From Piscicola geometra (taxonomy: Eukaryota > Annelida > Clitellata > Hirudinida > Piscicolidae), in contig OX030957.1 of NCBI GenBank assembly GCA_943735955.1, positions 12,782,017 through 12,846,016 of the forward strand: a stretch of 64,000 nt of DNA, given 5' to 3'. This document shows positions 56,236 to 64,000 of this stretch, piece after piece. Numbering within the stretch: position 1 is the stretch's first letter; every line of letters starts with the position of its first letter. The notes beneath the pieces are model-generated. The model searched no databases, was not told where the DNA came from, and saw only the letters and a list, made by a program, of their open reading frames with translations. The position numbers were made by a program, and so were the translations under genes.

Positions 56236-57527
56236 TTCAGTTTGTTTATGAATTGTGATTAAATGGTTCAAAATAATTCCAACTACAGCACCATTATCTC
56301 AAAAGATCCCCGTTATTAACCCTTAGTCCAGAGTGCGCAAGAAACCAGAGAAGAGGATCCATAGACAAAATAACATTAATTTTCACTTTAAACATTTAAA
56401 TGGCTTTTAATTTCAATTTTGAAAAAAATATTTTTCTTTTTAATCATTAATAAATATTTAAAGTAGAAAAATGAAATTAAGTGCAATCCATTAATTAATG
56501 AAAGGCAATTAATCTTCTTTTTATTTATAACGATTATGGAAGGATAAAAAATATAATATTTCATATAAGTTAAAAAAAATAAAAGAGTACATTTTTCTTC
56601 AAAGTTTCAATATTTTTGAAAAATCGAATAGAAAACTAAGAGTGCTGAGAAGTTAATTGGTTTAGAGACCGATTGATTGTGGTGAACGATCCCCATTGAA
56701 AATAATTTTAGAAGAACAGATAGAACTGGTCTTGCGCAGGTATATTACACATGATAAATAAATCAAATGTTTAATAATTTTAGAACAGTCTATACAAAAT
56801 ATAAAAAAAATAGTTTGTTTAAAAAGAACGGCATCTTTATTTTCAAGTCTTTGATACAAGCCTTGTATTACAAGGCGTTTAGAACAGTTCTTAGCCTTTC
56901 TAAGATAAATTATTTCAAAATTATTTTAAACTTTTTTTTTAAGAGCTTCAAAATTAGTTAAAAAGTTGTTTGAACTACACGTTTTTTTACGACGAAGCTT
57001 TATCGAAATTAAACATTTTTTGTACAGTAATATTGGATTTGTATAACTATTTTGTATTATTTAGTACCATTTTATTTTTCTAGGTTTTTGTAAAATCCTG
57101 TATCACGACAAAATACTCAGAATCAGTAAAAATGCAAGTACAGTAACTTCTAGGATATCTTTGAATTCACAGAGGTTATCCCGTGCGTCCGTTCAAATGA
57201 AGTTATTACTTTAAAGATTCATTTCATTTTATAAAACTTAAATTTTTTTGCTGCTTTGGTATATTTTTGTACGTTTTTTGTAACATGATCTGTGCCTGTC
57301 AAGCCGTGATAATGAAGATTAAAAAAAATATACAACTTTATTTTTGCATAGAACTCAGCATATTGAGTTTTTCTAATCAAATACACCGTACACTATGTAT
57401 TTTTTTTGTATTTTTCTTGATTTTTTTTCTTAAAGTTCAGAACTCCTCTGGAACATTGGCGCACTCAGGCGATGGTAGGAATCGAACCCACGCTAAAGAG
57501 ATGACCTCCACTAAAATTCCCTCATGG
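56236..57527. other. Gap between FAR and LINE
   Basis: FAR upstream region, then AT-rich DNA. At about 57450-57541, minus strand, a perfect B box GGTTCGATTCC lies in a short GC-richer block (GCGTGGG before, TACCATCGCC after). It looks like the remains of a tRNA-derived SINE; no A box or cloverleaf is clear. Confidence 0.4.
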
Positions 57528-60500
57528 TTTGTTTAGCGTCCATCATGGCGGCATGGCGCTCAGTTGTTACTGTTTTGAACGTTGTATTGCTGATGGCTAG
57601 ACGGTTTTTTATGAGTGGAATAGTATTTTTTTTTAATAAATTTAAATTTTTTTCTTTCCTAATTGCCATTCTATTATGTATTCTAGGGACTTTTTAATTG
57701 AACTCTCTTCTTTCGCTAAACTTCCTAAAAGTAGTGTAAGACGTAGGGCTTTTAATTTACAGATCTTAGACCATAAATTTATTAGAAATTATAAAAAAAA
57801 TGAAAAGCTTATCCTTTCTAACCCTAATCCTAACCTAGATAAAACTACTAACACACAATTGAATTATAAATTAAATTCTATTATTAATAAAAAATCCTCT
57901 AAATTAATTTATCATAAAAATTCTGATAATAATAAAAAAATAAATAATGATAATAAGAATAAAGTTAACTTCAATAATATTATCTCTAAAAATACTAATC
58001 TAAAGTTTGGCCTCCTAAACACAAGATCACTTAATAATAAGTCACTCTATATCTCTGATCTAATTACTTCTAACTCTTTAGACTTTTTTATTTTAACTGA
58101 AACTTGGCATGAATCTGCTTCATCACCTTCAGTTATTGCTTCTACTCCTACTGGTTTTTCCTTTGTTGAAATTGCTCGGCCTCCAACTAACCCTCTTTCT
58201 CCTCGACACTCTTCATATGGTGGTATCTGTATTTTACTTAAGTCCTTGTATTCTATCTCTGTTGACTCTTCTGTTCATTTTTCTTCCTTTGAATGCCTTT
58301 TTACTACTGTTAAACTTTCTTCTTTCAAATTTAATTTAATTGCTATATATAGACCTCCTAACAGTTCCTTACCTCAATTTTTAGATGATTTTCATAATCT
58401 CTCTGAATTCCTTTATTCTTTATCTTGTCCATTTTTTATTCTTGGAGACTTTAATATCTCTAGTAATAAACCTTCTGATTTCTATGTTGCTAAGTTTCTT
58501 GAAATTCTTTCTCTTTTTAATTTATCTCAAAACTGTAATTTTCCTACTCATGCTCTTGGTAATACTCTTGACTTTGTGATTTTTTCTAATTATAGCAAAA
58601 TTAATGACTTAACATCTATTCCACTCCACTTTACTGACCACTACTTTATATCTTTTAAATTATCTCTTGCTCAGCCTTTTTCTAACTTCCCCTCCTCTAT
58701 TGTTAAGCGCTCTTGGTCTAATTTTGATAAAATAAATTTTACTAAATGCTTTCTTTCTTCTGACTTTTGCTCTAAATCTTTTACTGATGTGGATAGTTTT
58801 ATGGATAATTTCAATCTTACTCTATCTTCCCTTTTAGATATTTTTGCTCCATTTAAAACTTTCCGGTATCGTCTAATCTCTAAAAAATCCCCATGGTATG
58901 ATTGTGAGTGCACGACTTCTAAGCGACTAGTTCGCAAGTATGAACGAATTTATCGATCTACTCTCTCTGTATCCTGTTTGAATAAATGGCAAAATTGTTT
59001 CTCTTCTTATCGTACTCTCCTTTTTAATAAACACTCTTCGTTTTTAAGAAATTCTATTATCTCTTCCTCCAATTCTAAAAATAGGTGGTCTTCTTTATCT
59101 AAACTTTTACATAAAAACTCTCCTCCTCCATCTTTCTCTCCTGATGACTATCTTGAATTTCTTACTAATAAAATATCTAATATTAGATCTTCGTCTTATA
59201 ATAGGCCTACACCATCTTTTACTAAGTTCACTTCTGAATCATTATCATCCTTTTCTCCTGTCACATTGGACCATCTTACAAATATAATTAATTCTATGTC
59301 TCCCACTTCTTGTTCTCTAGATCTTATTCCTACAACCCTTTTTAAAGAACTCTCTTTTTTATTCTATCCTATTGTTCTGGACTTGGTTAACTTATCTTTG
59401 TCTACATCTAAATTTCCGTCTGCCCTCAAATCTTCATTTATTATTCCTACAATTAAGAAGCCTTCTCTTGATCCTGCATCCTTATCCAGTTATAGACCTG
59501 TATCTAACATTTCCTTTCTTTCTAAGGTCCTTGAAAAAGTTATTTCTCAACAATTAACCTTCTATCTAGAAAAAAACTCACTTCTTCCTTCCTCTCAATC
59601 TGGTTTCAGAATTGGCCACTCCACTGAAACTGCTTTACTTAAACTCTATAATGACCTTATTTTAACTTCTGATTCTAATGCCTCTTCTCTTCTTTTATGC
59701 CTTGACTTTTCAGCTGCTTTTGACACTGTCGACCATACGCTTTTATTAAATGTTTTAGACTCTTCCTTTAATATTTCTGGTTCCTCTCTTATCTGGCTTA
59801 AATCCTACCTTTCTGAGCGAACTTCCTATGCATCAATAGAATCTTCTCGTTCTTCTTCTGTTTCTTTATCTTATGGTGTTCCACAGGGCTCAATTCTTGG
59901 TCCCTTACTTTTTATTCTTTATACCTCGGAACTACCTAATATTATTTCGTCATCTTCTCTAAACAGTCAAATTTATGCTGACGACTCCTATATTTATACA
60001 TCTTTTACTGACTCTTCTCTTGACCTTACTGTTGATAAAATAACTCTTTGTCTTCAATCTATAATCTCTTGGGCTTCTTCTATGTTTCTCAAACTTAATC
60101 CGGACAAATTTGAACTCATATATTTCAATAAAAAATCAAAGTCTTTACTATCTCTTCCTTCTTTAGTTTTGCCTCCTCCCTCTTCACTCTCTCTAAACCC
60201 TTCATCTTCTATTCGTAGCCTTGGTTTTATTTTTGATTCTAACTTGTCTTTAGCTCCTCAAATTCTATCTGTCTCTAAATCTTGCTACTTCCACATTCGT
60301 CGTATTAAACAGCTTCTTCCTTTTCTCGATGATCCTACCCTACAACTTCTTGTATCTTCTCTAGTTCTGTCCAGGATTGATTATTGCAACTCTCTTTACT
60401 ATGGTCTCCCTAATACTACTTTGGCTCCTCTAAATAAAACCTTCAATTGTGCTGCTCGTCTTGTTGCTCGTGCTCCTAAGTTTTCTCACATTTCTCCTTA

Positions 60501-60873
60501 TCTTCGTTTGTTACATTGGCTACCTTTGAGATCTAGAGTGACTTTTAAAATATGCCTAAATATGTTTAAAATTCATAACTGTAATGCTCCAATCTATCTT
60601 AAAAATCTAATTAAACAACCCCCTAAATCTGGTCTAAGATCATCCACCTTTAATCGTTCTTTTCGTTTTCCAGTTAAACACTCTTTTGCTAAACGTTCTT
60701 TTTCTTACTGTGGTCCTCTTTTATGGAATTCTTTACCTTCTTCTTTAACTTCAACTAAGTCACTCATAACTTTCCGTCGAGGCCTGAAGACGTACTTGTT
60801 TGGGACGTGATGGCTGAGCGCTTTTGTTCACTTAGTAAAGGGCGCTATACAAATTATTAGTGATTGATTGATA
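57528..60873 (+). mobile_element. Apparently full-length CR1/L2-type LINE
   Basis: The 5' end is placed at TTTGTTTAGCG (57528) because it resembles the start of the two chimeric retroposons (TTTGGTTAGCG) and is followed by CATCATGGCGGCATGGCGC. A 5' UTR of about 150 bases precedes one long frame, 57676-60810. The 3' UTR is only about 60 bases: GAGCGCTTTTGTTCACTTAG, AAAGGGCGCTATACAAAT, then TGATTGATTGAT. I could not find a target duplication, so the 5' boundary is inferred. Confidence 0.8.
57676..60810 (+). CDS. LINE endonuclease-reverse transcriptase, intact 1044 codons
   Basis: One uninterrupted frame from ATG 57676 to TGA 60808. Residues about 110-330 are an APE-type endonuclease: LLNTRSLNNKS, the catalytic-Glu motif LTETWHE (about 139-145), ILGDFNIS (about 254-261), and DHYFISF (D-H at about 320). 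The reverse transcriptase follows: SYRPVSNISFLSKVLEKVIS, QSGFRIGHSTETALL, LDFSAAFDTVDH, GVPQGSILGPLLF, the catalytic YADD at 767-770, then LNPDKFELIYF. The C-terminal domain LHWLPLRSRVTFKICLNMF and FSYCGPLLWNSLP, ending FRRGLKTYLFGT, is typical of L2/CR1-clade elements. No ORF1 is seen. The coding strand is strikingly T- and C-rich, giving a very high serine content. All catalytic residues I can check are present, so the copy may be recent. Confidence 0.92.
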   Translation: MYSRDFLIELSSFAKLPKSSVRRRAFNLQILDHKFIRNYKKNEKLILSNPNPNLDKTTNTQLNYKLNSIINKKSSKLIYHKNSDNNKKINNDNKNKVNFNNIISKNTNLKFGLLNTRSLNNKSLYISDLITSNSLDFFILTETWHESASSPSVIASTPTGFSFVEIARPPTNPLSPRHSSYGGICILLKSLYSISVDSSVHFSSFECLFTTVKLSSFKFNLIAIYRPPNSSLPQFLDDFHNLSEFLYSLSCPFFILGDFNISSNKPSDFYVAKFLEILSLFNLSQNCNFPTHALGNTLDFVIFSNYSKINDLTSIPLHFTDHYFISFKLSLAQPFSNFPSSIVKRSWSNFDKINFTKCFLSSDFCSKSFTDVDSFMDNFNLTLSSLLDIFAPFKTFRYRLISKKSPWYDCECTTSKRLVRKYERIYRSTLSVSCLNKWQNCFSSYRTLLFNKHSSFLRNSIISSSNSKNRWSSLSKLLHKNSPPPSFSPDDYLEFLTNKISNIRSSSYNRPTPSFTKFTSESLSSFSPVTLDHLTNIINSMSPTSCSLDLIPTTLFKELSFLFYPIVLDLVNLSLSTSKFPSALKSSFIIPTIKKPSLDPASLSSYRPVSNISFLSKVLEKVISQQLTFYLEKNSLLPSSQSGFRIGHSTETALLKLYNDLILTSDSNASSLLLCLDFSAAFDTVDHTLLLNVLDSSFNISGSSLIWLKSYLSERTSYASIESSRSSSVSLSYGVPQGSILGPLLFILYTSELPNIISSSSLNSQIYADDSYIYTSFTDSSLDLTVDKITLCLQSIISWASSMFLKLNPDKFELIYFNKKSKSLLSLPSLVLPPPSSLSLNPSSSIRSLGFIFDSNLSLAPQILSVSKSCYFHIRRIKQLLPFLDDPTLQLLVSSLVLSRIDYCNSLYYGLPNTTLAPLNKTFNCAARLVARAPKFSHISPYLRLLHWLPLRSRVTFKICLNMFKIHNCNAPIYLKNLIKQPPKSGLRSSTFNRSFRFPVKHSFAKRSFSYCGPLLWNSLPSSLTSTKSLITFRRGLKTYLFGT

Positions 60874-61891
60874 CTTCCGTGTGCATCCTTATTTTTTCCG
60901 AAAACTCTTTTTAAGCTAGTAGTGAAAAGAAATTTCAAAATAATTTTTTATTGTTTAAAAATCTTAATTTATAATTATTCGTAATTAAAAAAAAGTTATA
61001 TATTTTTGTTAAGTTTTAGTATTTAAAAAAGTCAGTAAAGCCCTACACTATTAAGTCAGATTACCTTAGAAATTAAAAAGTAAATCGCAGCTGTTCAATT
61101 TTGTGATATACTTGAAAGTTACATAACATTGTTTCAAAATGTCGTCTTTGCAAAATGTTTTTTTCTCTGAAGAGGTATCAATGCTCAATTATTTTCAAAT
61201 TCAAATAGCTCAAGTGTTTGCTAAATTCAAAGCTAGTAAAATGTATTTTGGGCATGAGAGTTATTTAAATTAAAGTTCAAAGTTTTATTTTTCTTATCTT
61301 TTATGAATTTACAGCTTTTTAATAAAATACTTTATATGGACTATTATCATAGTTAAAATATTTATTAACATTTCTTTATTTTATTGATTCAACTTCAAAT
61401 TAAACATATTAAGTGGCCTTAAAAGTCGTCCGGGTTCACGCCACATTAAAAATATTTTTGTTGTATTGTATCGTATTATATTAACACGCACTGATTTATG
61501 TCATAAATACAGTACAATGACGAGTATTATTAACGTGGCGTAAACCCGGACGGGCTTCAAGACCACTTAAATCAGTGACTGTTTGATTAAGTCAAATCGA
61601 TGAAAATTATGACACTTTTCTTATATTTAAATTTCTTACTATTAAAATAGATGTATATACTTATATCAACTTAATTTATGCAAAAAAAATGTGACTATAT
61701 AAAGCATTTAATTCCTTCTTTAATCAAAACTTCATCTAAATAAAAGCTATATACCTAAAAAAAATTAATTAATAAAATAATAAACCATAATTTCATAGAA
61801 AGATCAATTCTATTGGCTTGTGCAGAGAAAGAAAAAAGAAAAGAAGAAAGAAGACAAATCCATAAGCATAGAAGACCTTCCTCTGATACTG
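60874..61891. other. Gap between LINE and FOLH1-like gene
   Basis: AT-rich, containing one small TTAA-flanked MITE. The purine-rich bases just before 61892 are open in frame with the next gene but have no ATG; they are its likely 5' UTR. Confidence 0.5.
61413..61566. mobile_element. TTAA-flanked MITE
   Basis: A 154-bp element with long terminal inverted repeats of about 35 bp. Left end GTGGCCTTAAAAGTCGTCCG then GGTTCACGCCAC; right end, inverted, GTGGTCTTGAAGCCCGTCCG then GGTTTACGCCAC. TTAA stands directly outside both ends (61409-61412 and 61567-61570), as for piggyBac-type insertions. The interior is AT-rich and non-coding. Confidence 0.85.
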
Positions 61892-64000
61892 ATGGAAAAG
61901 AGGAGAATGGCTGGCTGTTGGAAGTGGATTTTGTTGGTTTGTGCCTTGTTTGCTTCTCTCACACTGGGGCTGATCATTGCAAATTCTTTCTCATCATCAT
62001 CATCATCATCGTCATTGGATTGGGACGACGACGAGATAAGTATGTTTTTAATGGAAGAAATACAAGCAGAAAACATAGAGGCTTACAATAAGTGAGTTAT
62101 AACTGACACCTCCACATCACATCTACACACACACTTCATCACTTAACCACACTTTGCCAAGTCCTAGTATACCACAATACAGCACTACACCACACACTAC
62201 AAACACACACAGACACACACCCACCCAAACACACACATACACAACACACCAAAAGACAAGATAGCCAGCACAACACACATTATCACAAAAACACAAGAAC
62301 ACAAAACACATTTCACACAGAAACCTCACAAAGCACAAACACATGAGTGGCACGGAAGCTGAAGAAGCCACCGTTGACTACATCAGAAACTTCTGGAAGA
62401 ACCTCCCCCTAGACGGGGTCACCACCACACCCTATGATGTCCTATTGACCTTTCCTGACCCCATTACTCCCAACTACATCCGAATTGTTGATAAGAAGGG
62501 TGTGGTGACCTTTGAGACTAATTCGATGGAGGATTCTCTGAAGGACTTGAGGTACCAAGGTTTCAATGCGTACTCCGCGTCCAAGACTGTTAAGGTGTGT
62601 GGTGTGGTTGTTGTGGTGGTTGCTTGTGGTGTGGTGTGGTCGTTGTTGTGGTGGTTGCTTGTGGAGTGGTGTGGTGGTTGCTTGTGGTGTGGTGGTTGCT
62701 TGTGGTGTGGTGTGGTGGTTGTTGTGTGGGTGCTTGTGGTGTGGTGTGGTGGTTGTTGTGGTGGTTGCTTGTGGTGTGGTGTGGTGGTTGTTGTGGTGGG
62801 TGCTTGTGGTGTGGTGTGGTGGTTGTTGTGGTGGTTGCTTGTGGTGTGGTGTGGTGGTTGTTGTGTGGGTGTTTGTGGTGTGGTGTAGTGGTTGTTGTGG
62901 TGGTTGCTTGTGGTGTGGTGTGGTGGTTGTTGTGGTGGTTGCTTGTGGTGTGGTGTGGTGGTTGTTGTGGTAGGTGCTTGTGGTGTGGTTGTTGTTGTGG
63001 TGGTTGCTTGTGGTGTGGTGTGGTGGTTGTTGTGGTGTGGTGTGGTGGTTGTGGTGGTTGTTGTGGTGTGGTGTGGTGGTTGTTGAGGTGCTTGTGGTGT
63101 GGTGGTTGTTGAGGTGCTTGTGGTGTGGTGGGCGTGGAAAAATGTGGTGGTTGTTGGGGTGAGGAGGATGGTAGTTGAGATACTGGAAATTAATAGTTGA
63201 CAAAAGTTTAAAGCATAGTTTTTTGGTTGCATCATACAAGCACCCTACATTTCAAAACATCCCACCCACCATCACTGCAACCCTCCTTCCCATCCCCCCT
63301 CTTCCCACCTCCCACCAAACTATTCCTCACCAAACCACCACCCACCCAACCACCACCCACTCAACCACCACACACCCAACCACCACCTACCCAACCACCA
63401 CCCACCCAACCACCACCCAACCACCACCCACCCAACCACCACCCACCCAACCACCACCACCCACCCACCTCAACCACCACCCACCCAACCACCACCCACC
63501 CAACCACCACCCACCCAACCACCTCAACCACCACCCACCCAAGCACCAACCACTTAAGCACCACCCACCCAAGCACCACCCACCCAAGCACCACCCACCC
63601 AAGCACCACCCACCCAAGCACCACCCACCCAACCACTACCCACCCAACCACCACCCACCCAACCACCACCCACCCAACCACCACCACCCACCTAACCACC
63701 ACCCACCCAACCACCACCCACCCAACCACCACCCACCCAACCACCACCCACCCAACCACCACCCACCCAACCACCACCCAACCACCACCCACCCAACCAC
63801 CACACACCTAACCACCACCCACTCAACCACCACCCACCCAACCACCACTCACCCAACGACCTCAACCACCACCCACCCAACCACCACCCACCCAACCACC
63901 ACCCACCCAACCACCACCCACCCAACCACCACTCACCCAACCACCTCAACCACCACCCACCCAACCACCACCCACCCAAGCACCACCCACCCAACCACCA
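61892..64000 (+). CDS. FOLH1: Glutamate carboxypeptidase II homologue, 5' part only
   Basis: Two exons, 61892-62091 and 62321-62594, join in phase to the first 158 residues; the rest lies beyond the window. FOLH1/NAALAD2 are type II membrane zinc peptidases that cleave glutamate from NAAG and folate polyglutamates. Residues 1-11 are a basic cytoplasmic tail, residues about 12-33 the membrane anchor (WILLVCALFASLTLGLIIA), then a Ser/Asp spacer. The family start of the ectodomain follows: EEIQAENIEAYNKNLTKHKH, MSGTEAEEATVDYIRNFW, YDVLLTFPDPITPNYIRIVD. The metal and catalytic residues are in later exons. The intron after exon 2 starts AAG/GTGTGTGGTGTGG and is minisatellite to the window end. ATG 61892 is chosen; ATG 61907 is also possible. 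Confidence 0.85.
62595..63125. repeat. About 32-35-bp GTGGTT minisatellite starting at the FOLH1-like donor
   Basis: Units such as GTGGTTGCTTGTGGTGTGGT plus GTGGTGGTTGTT, variable in length. The array begins with the donor GT itself. The Cys/Trp/Val frames on + and Thr/His frames on - are artefacts. Confidence 0.92.
63290..64000. repeat. CCACCCAACCA minisatellite to window end
   Basis: Tandem CCACCCACCCAACCA-type units of about 15 bp, with CCACCCACCCAAGCA variants in the middle (63535-63630), within the same FOLH1-like intron. It is cut by the window end. Confidence 0.92.

Noticed and set aside
57450..57541. Functional tRNA gene on minus
   Set aside because: A perfect B box is present but there is no A box at proper spacing and no acceptor stem; treated as a SINE remnant.
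62442..63239. Long Thr/His/Pro frames on minus and Cys/Trp frames on plus
   Set aside because: All derive from the GTGGTT minisatellite in the FOLH1-like intron.

Overview
The window is nuclear DNA of an invertebrate animal. The genes carry many short introns with GT/AG ends, an innexin is present, the DNA is AT-rich, and it is loaded with microsatellites, tRNA-derived SINEs and CR1/L2-type LINE remnants. A spiralian (annelid or mollusc) fits best, but that is an inference from gene content, not a proof. Exons were found by hand from reading frame, splice consensus, matching intron phase and remembered family sequences. No alignment was run.

Layout. 0.9-2.8 kb: a transgelin/calponin-like muscle protein with a long K/E tail (+). 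2.8-12.4 kb: gene-poor DNA with microsatellites and a SINE. 12.4-15.3 kb: a divergent cyclin D (+). 19.5-21.6 kb: 3-hydroxyisobutyrate dehydrogenase (+). 22.3-32.5 kb: a small ciliary microtubule inner protein of the PIERCE type (+). Its first intron is about 9.8 kb because it holds a palindromic hAT-derived element with several younger insertions inside it. 32.7-34.1 kb: fibrillarin (+). 35.2-36.2 kb: dynein light chain Tctex (-), head to head with RWDD1 (+, 36.7-39.3 kb). 40.3-42.0 kb: an innexin (+). 43.2-44.2 kb: CHTF8 (-), divergent from a cysteine-rich, possibly ITG/prohormone-3-like secreted protein (+, 44.6-45.9 kb). 48.6-56.2 kb: a 13-exon fatty acyl-CoA reductase (-) whose introns are largely minisatellite. 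57.5-60.9 kb: a LINE with an intact 1044-codon endonuclease/RT frame (+). 61.9 kb to the window end: the first two exons of a glutamate carboxypeptidase II (FOLH1/NAALAD2) homologue (+), followed by minisatellite intron.

The genes have unrelated housekeeping, ciliary, metabolic and junctional roles and do not form a pathway. The mobile DNA and repeats are the most unusual part. (1) The palindromic hAT in the PIERCE intron carries a second hAT with perfect 8-bp target duplications; the other arm supplies its empty site. (2) Each arm carries one short retroposon with a shared 5' hairpin and a LINE-type 3' hairpin tail, but with a different middle. One middle encodes a tandemly duplicated piece of an RNA polymerase I zinc-ribbon subunit (POLR1H/RPA12). 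(3) Many tandem arrays begin exactly at 5' splice sites.
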